Source: an uncultured Sulfurovum sp. | GTDB lineage: Bacteria > Campylobacterota > Campylobacteria > Campylobacterales > Sulfurovaceae | DNA: 64,000 nt | Direction: 5' to 3' | Assembly (NCBI GenBank): GCA_902727895.1 | Contig: CACVAP010000068.1 | Location: 26,058 to 90,057 of the forward strand | Shown: positions 49,925-60,518 of the stretch, piece by piece | Layout: each line of letters begins with the position of its first letter | Numbering within the stretch: the first letter of the stretch is position 1 | The notes under the pieces: model-generated | Told to the model about the DNA's origin: nothing | Seen by the model: the letters and a program-made list of their open reading frames with translations, nothing else | Databases searched by the model: none | Program-made: the position numbers and the translations under genes

Positions 49925-50614
49925 TTACTGGTATTCATCGTATTGCCACTCTTGTAAGCCTACCTCTTTCTCTTTATAACGATGTTGTAAAGAGACTCTA
50001 TATCCTTCAGAGAGTTTATCACAGCCCAGTACTTCTTTGATGTTCTCTTGATTGCTTTTAGCATTAAAAGAAATCTGATTAATAAACTCAATGCTAAACT
50101 TTGGATAGTCACGTGACAGTAATTCAAGTTTGTCATTAGGGCTAACATTTCCACCTTGTAAAACACGTAAGTAAAAACCAGTTTTGTTCTCTTTGACAAT
50201 CATGGCTGTCAACTTTTTAATACCAATAATAGAAGAGATTTTCCAACAAGGTTGTCGTGGTTGTGAAACCTCTACAATGAGTTCTCCATAAGCAAATTGA
50301 TCACCCAAACATATGTCGCTATCATCTGCCCCAAGGATGTTTAGATTTTCCCCAAAAGCACAAGCTGGAAGAGAAATATCAAATTTGTTTTCAAGGTAGC
50401 TATAATCGTCTAAAGAGAAAACACAAATAGCCTTGTCAACGCCTCCATGACTTTCTTTATCACTTTGGTGGTCAAGTAAAAATCCATTTTCATCGACTTC
50501 ATAAGTAGTTAGATTTTGAGGAGTCTTTTGGTAAGAAGAGTGATAAGCTTCGCGTTTACCATCGTTAATAGTTTGTTCTTTGCCACAGTAAATATTTTTA
50601 ACTTCTATCTGCAT
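49925..50614 (-). CDS. MOSC-domain protein (YiiM-like)
   Basis: DHQSDKESHGGVDKAICVFS, FGENLN, QPRQPCWKIS. Confidence 0.88.
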   Translation of the reverse strand: MQIEVKNIYCGKEQTINDGKREAYHSSYQKTPQNLTTYEVDENGFLLDHQSDKESHGGVDKAICVFSLDDYSYLENKFDISLPACAFGENLNILGADDSDICLGDQFAYGELIVEVSQPRQPCWKISSIIGIKKLTAMIVKENKTGFYLRVLQGGNVSPNDKLELLSRDYPKFSIEFINQISFNAKSNQENIKEVLGCDKLSEGYRVSLQHRYKEKEVGLQEWQYDEYQ

Positions 50615-50668
50615 AGTATCTCTTTTTGCTATGATTATAACAAAATTGAAAAAAGGAAGGAATAGTTA

Positions 50669-51268
50669 GTGTTAAACTCATTATTAGAAGGCTTTTTATT
50701 AGGACTAGGTGCTGCTGTACCTCTTGGACCAATCAACATACTCATTATGAATCATGCACTTAAAAGTTATAAATCTGCTGTAAGCATAGGCTTTGGTGCT
50801 ATGAGTGCTGATATGATTTATTTGTTACTCATCTTACTTGGTGTGGCGACTGTTCTAAATAATACTTTTTTTACAATAGGACTAGGAATTTTAGGCAGTC
50901 TCTTTTTAGCTTATATGGCATATTCCATTTTTAAAGGTCGTCATAATAGTTTAGATAAGTCAGAGAAGATAGCCTCAAAGAAAAGTCTTATTAAATACTA
51001 TTTACAAGGTTTAGTATTGACAGGGCTTAACCCCTATACCATTGCCTTTTGGTTGAGTATTGCAGGGTATACGGTCAATCAAAACTTGAATCCAATTTTT
51101 ACTGTAGTAGGTATGTTTTGTGCCATTTTACTTTGGATTACATTGATGCCCTATTTGGTGCATAAATCCAAACATAAAATCTCAGCTAAAGTCTCTTACT
51201 ATATGAGCATGGGTTCTACGGTATTGCTTGGTTTCTTTGCCTTGTCATTACTCATAAATCTTTGTTGA
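50669..51268 (+). CDS. LysE family translocator
   Basis: FLLGLGAAVPLGPINILIMNHAL; GLNPYTIAFWLS; multiple TM helices. Confidence 0.88.
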   Translation: MLNSLLEGFLLGLGAAVPLGPINILIMNHALKSYKSAVSIGFGAMSADMIYLLLILLGVATVLNNTFFTIGLGILGSLFLAYMAYSIFKGRHNSLDKSEKIASKKSLIKYYLQGLVLTGLNPYTIAFWLSIAGYTVNQNLNPIFTVVGMFCAILLWITLMPYLVHKSKHKISAKVSYYMSMGSTVLLGFFALSLLINLC

Positions 51269-51669
51269 TGTAGGTTTTGGTTGTTTCACGAATTACAGAT
51301 AAATGTATCTATTCACTCAGAAATACTGGGTATCAAAAAGTCTATAGAGATAAAACTGAAAATATTCATATAGAGAGTTTGGAGCAGTTTTCTAAGGTTT
51401 TAGAAGAGGGTCTACATTGTTTTCTTTTAGAGATTGAAAAAGCTTATTTTTATAAAAAATTAAAAAGAATTTAACCTCCTAATTTCAAGTTTAAATATAA
51501 ATTTTCCTTCTTTGATACAGTTGTGATACATTTCAATAGTAGAATCCTCTTCGATTTAAATAAGCCTAGTAACAATCAGTTAGTGACATTTATTGACTAA
51601 TTTAATCTATACTTCGTTTTATTCAAAAATTAATCTTTAAATTAAACTCTATAAATAGGAAACAAACCA

Positions 51670-53154
51670 TTGAAAACATTAGCTCATATGCTACAAGAAA
51701 ACAAAGATAAGCAGAGGGATTTTCCTTTAAGGCTTTTAACTTTAAGGCTTTTAACTTTATTAAATCATTTTAATAATATGAGCTTAGTAAGAAAAATATT
51801 ATATATATCATTATTATATACAAGTACACTTTTTTCTGGTTCACTAGTTGAAGCCTTTAACCATGCTAACATGCATAATCATAATATGAAACTTGCTCAT
51901 TCTCAACTGAATATAGAGTTAGCCTCTAAAATTTATCAAAATAAACGAAAAAACATTAAACTAATTGCTGATGGATTTGGACGTTATTACTTTCCACAAG
52001 CTTCTGGTTTAGATAATACTAATTTTAATCTACCTAAAAAAACAGTTAGAGAGTCCTTCCTTAAAGGAAATGTAAATATAACCCTTTCTAAGGAGCTTTA
52101 TAATAAAGAAAAAGATGCTTTATGTGCTTTGGCTATCGAAAACGTGAAAAAAGCCTCTCAAAATATTAATCAAAATAGAAATCATTTACTTTTAGATTTG
52201 ATTCACCAATACTTTAAAGTTTTAGAAAATTATGATACTTTTATTTTAAGTCAAGAACGTTATATATTTTCTAATCAAGAGCTAGAAGAAGCAAGAATAG
52301 AATACAATGTTGGTGAACTTGATCATATCGCTTATCAATTAATTAAATCTAAAAACCTTGAATTGAAAGTTGCACAAAATATTTATTTTAATAGAGTTAA
52401 AAATGCTATTGACGATTTTGAACTTATAAGTCAAGTCAAACTTAAAAGCTTTCAGCCTTTAGAAAAAAATATTTTTTATAATAAAAAAAGTATTCCTTCA
52501 CTACAAAGCTATCAAGAACATATTATCTCCACTAACCCTAATCTTTTAAAACTTGACAAAGATATCACTATTTCTCAAAAAAATATTGCGTTAACAGAAG
52601 CAAAATACGAGCCATATCTAACAGCAAAAATGGGATACGAATATACTAATAATTTTACGCCTATATTTTTAGGAAACACTTATGAGTCAGGAGTGTTTAT
52701 TAGACTTTCAGGAACAATTCCTATCTATACAGCTGGACGGTATAAAGCTGAAATGCAGAAGGCAAAAGTAGCTGTAATTGAAAAACATGGTATTAAAGAT
52801 AAAGAAGAGAATCAACTCTTAGTTGCTTTAAAAAAAGAGTACCGTTTATATCATTCTATTCCTTTAGAGATAGAAGCGTTAAGATCTCATCTACAAACAC
52901 TTAAATTACTAGAAAATCAGGCAAAAAGAAAAATTGAAGTAGGAACAATATCCTTTTTAGAAAAAGAGAGAATATCACTTCAATATTCTGAACGCTTTAA
53001 TGATTTAAAACGTTTAGAATACAATTATTTTTTAGCTGATACAAATATTAAGTTCTTAAGTGGGACACTCAATATTAGTGAGTTAAAAAAATTAGAAAAT
53101 GAATTAGAAGCAACAGAAATATCTATAAAAAATTTAGATAATCTTATTATTTAA
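51670..53154 (+). CDS. TolC family outer membrane efflux protein
   Basis: Coiled-coil OEP pattern; YNVGELDHIAYQL; first gene of the RND operon; an internal start at 51778 is possible. Confidence 0.85.
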   Translation: MKTLAHMLQENKDKQRDFPLRLLTLRLLTLLNHFNNMSLVRKILYISLLYTSTLFSGSLVEAFNHANMHNHNMKLAHSQLNIELASKIYQNKRKNIKLIADGFGRYYFPQASGLDNTNFNLPKKTVRESFLKGNVNITLSKELYNKEKDALCALAIENVKKASQNINQNRNHLLLDLIHQYFKVLENYDTFILSQERYIFSNQELEEARIEYNVGELDHIAYQLIKSKNLELKVAQNIYFNRVKNAIDDFELISQVKLKSFQPLEKNIFYNKKSIPSLQSYQEHIISTNPNLLKLDKDITISQKNIALTEAKYEPYLTAKMGYEYTNNFTPIFLGNTYESGVFIRLSGTIPIYTAGRYKAEMQKAKVAVIEKHGIKDKEENQLLVALKKEYRLYHSIPLEIEALRSHLQTLKLLENQAKRKIEVGTISFLEKERISLQYSERFNDLKRLEYNYFLADTNIKFLSGTLNISELKKLENELEATEISIKNLDNLII

Positions 53155-53162
53155 GGAAAACC

Positions 53163-54146
53163 TTGAAACATCCAATTGCCTACCTTTTAACTATTCTACT
53201 TTTTTCTCTTTCTCCTGCTTATGGAGAAGAGAATTATATTCTCAAAGAAGAAGTACATGATCTATATTTTGAAAACCATGGTCGTGTAGAAGCTATTCAA
53301 AGAGCGAATCTTTCAGCAGAAACTGCTGGTGTGATTGAATATTTAGGAGTAAACATATCAGAGACCTTTAAAAAAGGAGATGTTCTTTTAAAAATTTCTT
53401 CTGTTTTACAAAATGCTAAAGTGAAAGAAATTAAGCATACTGTAGTCAGTAATCAATTAGATGTAAACGAAAAAAAAAGAAGATATTTACGAATAAAAAA
53501 TTTACGAAAACAAAACCTAGCAACAAAAGAAGATCTTACTCAAAGGGAAACAGCTTATACTAGAGCCAAACAGACTTTAGCACATAGTAAAGAACAACTA
53601 GTTCAAATGAATGAAATATTTTCTTATACCAAGGTCACTGCTCCTTTTAATGGGGTAGTCGAGCAACGGCATATACGTCTTTCTGAAAAAGTTTCAATTG
53701 GTCAAGAACTTTTTTCTATTTATAACAAAAATAAAATGCGAGTGGTTGTGGCTGTACCTGAATCAATACTTAAGAAAATTAAAAAACATCAAAAAGTATT
53801 AGTTGAAGTAGAGAGAGAAACCTATGAGATTGATTTTGAAAATATTGTTATTTTTCCTACTTCTTATAATTATTCCTATACTTTTAGGCTTATTATTCCT
53901 AGGAAATTAAGTTCTAGTTTTCATGATGGAAACTTTGTTTCTGTTAAATTTAAGATAGGAGAAGAAAAAGCACTATACCTCGACAATAAATATATTCATA
54001 GAAAACATGAAGTTACTATGGTTTATTTAAAGAAAGATGAAGAAATTATTACACAATATATTCGTTTAGGTAAAAAAGAAAATGAAAAACGAAAAATTTT
54101 ATCAGGTTTAGTAAGTGGTGATTGTGTGGTAGTAAATGCAAAATAA
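53163..54146 (+). CDS. RND periplasmic adaptor (HlyD/MFP)
   Basis: RANLSAETAGVIEYLGVNISETFKKGDVLLKI; VTAPFNGVVEQRHI. Confidence 0.9.
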   Translation: MKHPIAYLLTILLFSLSPAYGEENYILKEEVHDLYFENHGRVEAIQRANLSAETAGVIEYLGVNISETFKKGDVLLKISSVLQNAKVKEIKHTVVSNQLDVNEKKRRYLRIKNLRKQNLATKEDLTQRETAYTRAKQTLAHSKEQLVQMNEIFSYTKVTAPFNGVVEQRHIRLSEKVSIGQELFSIYNKNKMRVVVAVPESILKKIKKHQKVLVEVERETYEIDFENIVIFPTSYNYSYTFRLIIPRKLSSSFHDGNFVSVKFKIGEEKALYLDNKYIHRKHEVTMVYLKKDEEIITQYIRLGKKENEKRKILSGLVSGDCVVVNAK

Positions 54147-57100
54147 GCTTTCTTTAGCTGGTAGATTAGCCAAAAAATTCATGGACTATAAATTAACACC
54201 AATCTTGGTAGTATTTGGACTTTTTTTAGGTTCTGTAGCACTTTATTTAACCCCAGCAGAAGAAGATCCACAAATTCCTATTACAATGGTACATATTTCA
54301 ACAAATTTTATAGGTGCAACTGCTTCAGAGGTTGAAATGCGTGTAACTACCCCTTTAGAAAATTTTCTTTCTAAAGTAAGTGGGGTTAAACATATTTATT
54401 CAAAATCTTCTCAAGGAAGTTCTTCTATCTCTTTAGAGTTTCATTTAGGTGAATACAACACTGAGTCTGTCTTTAAAGTCTATGAAATCATTCATGAACG
54501 TATTGGAAAACTACCCTCAAATATAACTCAGCCCATTATTACAGCTATGGAAATAGATGATGTACCTTCTTTGGTTTATAGTCTTTATTCTGAGACAAAC
54601 AATTATTCACGAACAGAGCTTAAACAATTTGCTCAATCTTTAAAAGTGTCCCTTTCTCAAATTAAAGATATTCGACAGACTGATATAATCACAGGAGTAA
54701 GCCCTGCCGTTAGGATTAGTTTAGACACACATAAAATGGATTTTTTAGGTATAGATAGTCAAATTATTAAACAAAAAATTCAGGCTGAAAATAGTTCAAG
54801 TTACCTTTTAAAAGATATTCAAAATAATAAGATTAATGAAGTATGGATTGGAGAGTATTTAGAGTTAAATGATATAGAAAGACTTAAAAACCTTCTTGTC
54901 GGATTTAAAAATAAAAATGCAATCTACCTTAAAGATGTTACTAAAGAGATTAAACTGGCTAATGATTTAGCTGATACCTATGTGAACTATTATAAAAATG
55001 GTAAATCTCATCCTTCTGTAACGCTTACTGTCTCTAAAAAGCCGTTAACTTCAGCAATTTCATTAGAAAAAGATGTACGTTATATTCTTGAAGATGAAAT
55101 GCAACGTTATTTACCTAAAGATTTAAAACTTGATATTACTCGGAATTATGCTAAAAGTGCAAGCAGTAAGGTGAATCATCTTACTCAAAAACTGTTAATT
55201 GTTATTGGGATTGTTATGTTACTGGTACTTGTAACTATGGGATATCGTTTTGCTATTATTGTTGCTACTTCGACTTTAGTTACTTTAGCATTAACCCTTT
55301 TTGCTTCTATGGTTATGGGTTTTACTTTTAACCAAGTTTCACTCTTTGCACTTATCTTTTCAATTGGGATATTAGTTGATGATGCCATTGTTGTTGTTGA
55401 AAATGTACATAGGTATCAATTAGAAAGTAATGAATCGATAAGAACTATTATCCCAAAAGCTATTTCAGAAGTAGGTCAACCAACTATAATAGCAACTTTA
55501 GCTGTTACTATTACTCTTTTACCCATGGTATTTGTTACAGGTCTTATGGGTCCTTATATGTCACCTATTCCTATTAATGCTTCAGTAGGTATGTTAATTT
55601 CATTACTTATTGCATTTACAGTTACACCATGGCTACTCTATAAGTTTTCTGCTAAGCACACTCCAAAGTCAATAGAGAAAGAAAGTTCATTAAACTTTTT
55701 TATTTGCTTAAATATGTTTTTTTTAAAAACAAAGTTTCGTCAACTTTTTCTTATATTTATTATTTCAGGTATGGTATTTAGTAGTTTTTTATTGGTCACT
55801 AATAAACTTGTAGTACTAAAAATGTTACCTCATGACAATAAAATGGAAATGCAACTCGAAGTTAAGCTTCCATCAGGGTCAGCATTAGAAGCAACGACAA
55901 GACTACTGAACAAAATTGCTTTGGATTTAAGTGCTATCCCAGAAATAAGTTCTCAACAACTCTATGCAGGTCGCTCAGGTCCTATTAACTTTAACGGTAT
56001 GGTAAGAAGCTATCAAGTTCGTCGTGGTTCTCATAAAGGAGATATACAAATCTCTTTAACGCCGAAGAGTATGCGTGAACGAAGTAGTCACGAAATCGCT
56101 GGAGAAGTAAGAAAAATTGTAAGTAAATATTTAAATGAAGCTCATATTAAAATAGTAGAAGTCCCTCCTGGACCACCTGTACTTTCTCCTATTTTAGCAG
56201 AAATCTATGAGCATGATACTGCAAAACTAAACAAACTAACACGAAAAGTTGAGTCTTACTTTAAAGATACAGAAGGTATTTGTGATATTGATACCAAATT
56301 AGTAGAAGATAGAGTGAAAAGTATTATTGTTATAGATGCGAAAAAATCCGAACGTTATGGTATTAGTATTCACGAAATAAATCAACATATTAAAGTGCTA
56401 AGTTCAGAAAAGATTGGCTATATACATAACGCTAGAAATATTGATGGAATTCCAATTATTATGTCATTGAAAGATAGTGAAAAATCATTGGACTCTTTAC
56501 TTCAATCACAAATCAAAGGTATATTTCTTTATGAATTAGTAGAAATAAAAGAAAAAAATATTGAAGCTAAAATCTATCATAAAGATCGTCGTAAAGTAAA
56601 CTATGTGAGTGCTGATGTGTTAGGTGAAAATGAAAGTCCTCTTTACGGTATGTTTGAGATTAGTCAAAAGATTAAAGATATTGAGCAACACTTCATATCA
56701 ACACCACTTAATATTAATGCTCAAATAAAATGGTCAGGTGAATGGAGAATTACTTATGAAACATTCAGGGACATGGGGTTAGCTTATCTCGTAGGAATAA
56801 TTTTTCTCTATTTACTTTTAATTAACCAGTACAATTCATATTTAGTTCCTTTGGTCATTATGTCACCTATTCCTTTAACAATTATAGGTGTTTTACCTGG
56901 ACACTATTTCTATGGGTCAGCATTTACAGCTACCTCAATGATTGGGATGATTGCTTTAGCAGGTATTATTGTTAGAAACTCTGTTTTGTTAATTGATTTT
57001 ATTCAAGACAAAGAAAAAGAAGGCTTTTCTATAGATGAAGCAGTAATTCAATCAGTAAAAATAAGAACAAAACCTATTATGATTACAGCAATAACAGCTG

Positions 57101-57249
57101 TACTAGGCTCACTATTTATATTAAGCGACCCTGTATTTGAAGGTATGGCAGTTTCTCTAATTTCTGGTGTTTTTATTGGAACAATTCTAACACTCTTAGT
57201 TATTCCAATCTTGTATAAGTTGACTTCAAGTAATAAACTCTCTAAATAA
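54136..57249 (+). CDS. RND efflux permease (AcrB-like)
   Basis: 12-TM organisation; LIFSIGILVDDAIVVVENV; overlaps the MFP gene. Confidence 0.93.
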   Translation: MQNKLSLAGRLAKKFMDYKLTPILVVFGLFLGSVALYLTPAEEDPQIPITMVHISTNFIGATASEVEMRVTTPLENFLSKVSGVKHIYSKSSQGSSSISLEFHLGEYNTESVFKVYEIIHERIGKLPSNITQPIITAMEIDDVPSLVYSLYSETNNYSRTELKQFAQSLKVSLSQIKDIRQTDIITGVSPAVRISLDTHKMDFLGIDSQIIKQKIQAENSSSYLLKDIQNNKINEVWIGEYLELNDIERLKNLLVGFKNKNAIYLKDVTKEIKLANDLADTYVNYYKNGKSHPSVTLTVSKKPLTSAISLEKDVRYILEDEMQRYLPKDLKLDITRNYAKSASSKVNHLTQKLLIVIGIVMLLVLVTMGYRFAIIVATSTLVTLALTLFASMVMGFTFNQVSLFALIFSIGILVDDAIVVVENVHRYQLESNESIRTIIPKAISEVGQPTIIATLAVTITLLPMVFVTGLMGPYMSPIPINASVGMLISLLIAFTVTPWLLYKFSAKHTPKSIEKESSLNFFICLNMFFLKTKFRQLFLIFIISGMVFSSFLLVTNKLVVLKMLPHDNKMEMQLEVKLPSGSALEATTRLLNKIALDLSAIPEISSQQLYAGRSGPINFNGMVRSYQVRRGSHKGDIQISLTPKSMRERSSHEIAGEVRKIVSKYLNEAHIKIVEVPPGPPVLSPILAEIYEHDTAKLNKLTRKVESYFKDTEGICDIDTKLVEDRVKSIIVIDAKKSERYGISIHEINQHIKVLSSEKIGYIHNARNIDGIPIIMSLKDSEKSLDSLLQSQIKGIFLYELVEIKEKNIEAKIYHKDRRKVNYVSADVLGENESPLYGMFEISQKIKDIEQHFISTPLNINAQIKWSGEWRITYETFRDMGLAYLVGIIFLYLLLINQYNSYLVPLVIMSPIPLTIIGVLPGHYFYGSAFTATSMIGMIALAGIIVRNSVLLIDFIQDKEKEGFSIDEAVIQSVKIRTKPIMITAITAVLGSLFILSDPVFEGMAVSLISGVFIGTILTLLVIPILYKLTSSNKLSK

Positions 57250-57267
57250 CTTAATATTATTTAGAGA
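57239..57267. terminator. Hairpin at end of the RND operon
   Basis: tctctaaataa/ttatttagaga 11-bp stem spanning the stop codon; weak U-tract. Confidence 0.45.
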
Positions 57268-57322
57268 AGATACATCATTTAGCTATATTTTATAGATACA
57301 ATTCTAAAAAAGGAATAAATAA

Positions 57323-58438
57323 ATGAAACTACTCATATTTGGTTTAATTTTCAGTACCGTTATGTACTTGTTAAACCTCTACATTATCAAACGCTTTATT
57401 AACAAACTGCACATTGAGGAAAAGTACAAACGCTATTTTAAAATCTTTTTGATTGTTAACTTTGTGGGAATCTTGGGCTATCTTTATGGACGTTACAATC
57501 CTGACATACCCAATTGGTTATTTTTACTGCTTTCTTTGCCTATTGGGATTATATTTCTTACCTTTTCAACGGCTGTCATTTATGACGTGTTACAACTCTT
57601 TCTAAACAAAGCACCCATAGAAGAGAACCGACGAGCATTTCTAAAAAAAGGATTGGATTATTTTTCAGTGGCTACAGCTGTTGGGCTAAGTGGTCGTGCA
57701 ATGTATGAAGCGACCCATATCGTGATTGAACAAGTAGAGGTTAAATTAAAAAATCTCAAACAGCCTTATAGTATTGTACAGTTAAGTGATGTGCACATTG
57801 GAGGGATTATCGACCAAGTTTCCATTAAGGATATGGTTGAAAAAACCAATGCTTTAAAGCCTGACTTGGTAGTTATAACAGGTGACTTGGTAGACATTGC
57901 TTTAAAATATGCCATACCAGCATTGAATGAGTTAAAAGGTTTAAAGAGTAAATATGGTACTTACTTCATAGTGGGAAACCATGAGTATTTACATCAAATA
58001 GAAGATATATTAGTTGCTGTAAAGTCACTGGGAATTAGAGTTTTAGAAAATGAAAATGTTTACATTGGAGAGCAGGGAAAAGGCTTTAATTTAGCAGGTG
58101 TTTACGACCACATGGGCTACAGATTTGAACACCACGAACCTAACTTAGAAAAAGCACTTTTAGACTGTGACAAAAACTCTCCTACTGTACTGTTAGCTCA
58201 TCAACCTCTATTTATAAAAGAAGTGAAAGAGGGGGTAGATTTGGTTTTAAGTGGTCACACCCATGGTGGTCAGCTCTATCCTTTTAAAGCTTTAGTCAAA
58301 ATAGTACAACCTTATTTAGCTGGACTTTACCAACACAATGAACAAACACAGATATATGTTAACAGAGGAACAGGTTTTTGGGGTCCACCGATGAGGTTGG
58401 GGTCTAGTAGTGAGATAACTTATATGAGGATTTCTTAA
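57323..58438 (+). CDS. Membrane-anchored metallophosphoesterase (YkuE/YaeI-like)
   Basis: QLSDVHIGGI, VITGDLVD, VGNHEY, LSGHTHGGQ. Confidence 0.93.
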   Translation: MKLLIFGLIFSTVMYLLNLYIIKRFINKLHIEEKYKRYFKIFLIVNFVGILGYLYGRYNPDIPNWLFLLLSLPIGIIFLTFSTAVIYDVLQLFLNKAPIEENRRAFLKKGLDYFSVATAVGLSGRAMYEATHIVIEQVEVKLKNLKQPYSIVQLSDVHIGGIIDQVSIKDMVEKTNALKPDLVVITGDLVDIALKYAIPALNELKGLKSKYGTYFIVGNHEYLHQIEDILVAVKSLGIRVLENENVYIGEQGKGFNLAGVYDHMGYRFEHHEPNLEKALLDCDKNSPTVLLAHQPLFIKEVKEGVDLVLSGHTHGGQLYPFKALVKIVQPYLAGLYQHNEQTQIYVNRGTGFWGPPMRLGSSSEITYMRIS

Positions 58439-58524
58439 TCTAAGGTATTGACTGTTTCTCACAAATAGTACACAATGCAGATATATAGTTTAATGTTTTA
58501 AATTACATAAAAAAAGGATTAATT

Positions 58525-58914
58525 GTGAAAAAAATAGTAGCTGGAATCATTACGGCAGGTTTGTTAGTATCAGGAGCATTTGCTAAAACTGATGCACCTA
58601 AGAAATATGATGTTCAAAAGGACAAAAAGTCACAAATAACTGCACTTAAAAGCAAAGTGAAAACCATAGAAAAAAGAATTTCTTGTATTGAAGATGCAAA
58701 AAGTAAAAAAGACTTAAAAGAGTGTGCTAAAAAAGCTCCCTTGATAAAAGTAAAAGCTAAAAATTCAGCCAAAAAAGAAACTAAGAAAGCAGACAAAAAA
58801 GTAGCTAAGAAAGAAACTAAGAAAGAAACTAAGAAAGTAGAAAAGAAAGAGACTAAAAAAGTGGAAAAGAAAGAAGTTAAAAAAGAAACTAAAAAAGTAG
58901 AAAGTAAAAACTAA
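58525..58914 (+). CDS. Exported Lys-rich low-complexity protein
   Basis: Signal peptide; KKETKKVEKKE repeats. Confidence 0.7.
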   Translation: MKKIVAGIITAGLLVSGAFAKTDAPKKYDVQKDKKSQITALKSKVKTIEKRISCIEDAKSKKDLKECAKKAPLIKVKAKNSAKKETKKADKKVAKKETKKETKKVEKKETKKVEKKEVKKETKKVESKN

Positions 58915-59070
58915 GCTCCTCTAAGACGTAAATCTTCAATACAAATGTATTAAATTATAGGAGAGTGTAAACTCACTCTTCTTATCTCCCTTTCAATCTT
59001 TAGCTTTAGCGATATTAATAAGTAATCACTATACGTAGAAAAAATGCGTTGAAATATGCTTTTTTACGTG

Positions 59071-59215
59071 AACTGAGGAACAGGTTTTTGGGGTTCACCG
59101 ATGAGGTGGTGGGGGTCTACTAGTGAGATAACTTATATACGAGTTTTTTGATTGTATTAGATAAAGTACTTATTAGCTTAGTTAGCAACTTGTACACAAT
59201 ATAGATATTTTATGA
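59071..59215 (+). pseudogene. Decayed partial duplicate of the metallophosphoesterase 3' end
   Basis: tgaggaacaggtttttggggttcaccgatgagg...ctagtgagataacttatat closely matches 58364-58424; downstream gtacacaat..agatat also recurs. Confidence 0.75.
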
Positions 59216-59274
59216 TACTTTTCTGATATTTTTATGATAATGTTGATTTGATTTATCAATGATTAGGAGTATTC

Positions 59275-60483
59275 ATGAAGAAAAATTTTATGTTTTTATT
59301 ATGTTCGAGTATGGTATTTGCACAAGAGGGTTTACCTACAGCAAGTCAACATGCATTAAGTAATTTAGCGCCCAAAGGAAACTTTGTACTGAGGGTAGAA
59401 GGTAAGACAAGAAATACGCAGTTTTCGTATAACAACAATGGTGATAAAGTTCGCTTAGGAAGTGAATTGGATGCTGTGAGTTTAGATCAAAGTATTTTTT
59501 CTTCATTGGCTCCTTTTGGAGTAGGAGCCAGTTTAGGAACAACTTCCTCTTCGATGGAGTTTGAGTCAGAACGTGGTGAAATTTCTTTTGGTTATGGGGT
59601 TACAGAAGATTTAACAGTTGGGATTATTTTTCCTTTTGGAACAGTCAGAAATAAAGTAGATTTTTCTGTTTCTGGGGGAAATCTTGGGAAAAACCCATTT
59701 TATAATGCTCAAGTTGCTCCTTCGGCTACAAATGTGCCTTATTTACCAACAAGTATGGGGGTTGCTCCTCTTAATACAGCAGATATACAAGAAATTTTAA
59801 CTTCTCCTACTTATGGCTACAAACCCATAGCATCTACACGTACCACAAGTTTAGCTGATCCGACCATTGGATTACTTTATCAAGCTGCAAAAACTAAAGA
59901 TGCTTCTTTAATTATTTCAACAGGTTTTGACATTGGTATTGCTAAAGAGGATGACCCTGATAACTTAGTAGATGTACCCATTAACAACGGAAATTCAGCC
60001 TTTCGTCTTAGGGCTGAATATTATAAAAATTTAGATTATGGTTTAGACCTTTTTGCAAAAGCTGAGTATGGTGTGGAATTTGAAGATAAGGTTACTAAAC
60101 GGGTACCTAAAGAGGGTGAAGTTTTAGCACCTAAAAGTAGTACAGAAAAACTTAGTAGGGACTTAGGAGACTATCAAAGCTATGAGCTTGCCTTCGGTAA
60201 ATCTTTTGATAACTGGAGGGTTGCTGGACATCTATATAGACTTGAAAAAGAGGGAGACAACTATACATCAGATATTGGAACAGATGTCTCAGCTCTCGAA
60301 AAGAATACCAATGGTTATGTTAACCAATGGGAACTAGAGGCTTCTTGGTCGGGTATTGAGGCATGGTCAAAAGGAAATTTGGCGATGCCACTTATAGTCT
60401 CTTTAGCATATAAAGATACTTTTTCGGGAAAAAATGGATTAGAGTGGAAAGAACTTTATTTTAGGGTTACTAGCTTTTTTTAG
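59275..60483 (+). CDS. Putative outer membrane beta-barrel protein
   Basis: Signal peptide, beta-rich sequence, ends ...KELYFRVTSFF. Confidence 0.65.
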   Translation: MKKNFMFLLCSSMVFAQEGLPTASQHALSNLAPKGNFVLRVEGKTRNTQFSYNNNGDKVRLGSELDAVSLDQSIFSSLAPFGVGASLGTTSSSMEFESERGEISFGYGVTEDLTVGIIFPFGTVRNKVDFSVSGGNLGKNPFYNAQVAPSATNVPYLPTSMGVAPLNTADIQEILTSPTYGYKPIASTRTTSLADPTIGLLYQAAKTKDASLIISTGFDIGIAKEDDPDNLVDVPINNGNSAFRLRAEYYKNLDYGLDLFAKAEYGVEFEDKVTKRVPKEGEVLAPKSSTEKLSRDLGDYQSYELAFGKSFDNWRVAGHLYRLEKEGDNYTSDIGTDVSALEKNTNGYVNQWELEASWSGIEAWSKGNLAMPLIVSLAYKDTFSGKNGLEWKELYFRVTSFF

Positions 60484-60488
60484 ATTAC

Positions 60489-60514
60489 TTAATGGTCGGT
60501 TTAACGACCATTAA
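60489..60514. terminator. Palindrome between convergent genes (possible bidirectional terminator)
   Basis: ttaatggtcg/cgaccattaa 10-bp stem, 6-nt loop. Confidence 0.45.
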
Positions 60515-60518
60515 TACA

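Noticed and set aside
51277-51474. 65-aa plus-strand ORF after the LysE gene
   Set aside because: No recognisable family, non-ATG start; coding status undecided so not listed as a feature
51726-51755. 15-bp perfect tandem duplication (tttaaggcttttaac x2) at the start of the TolC-like gene
   Set aside because: In-frame minor slippage in a possibly untranslated 5' portion; no wider significance evident
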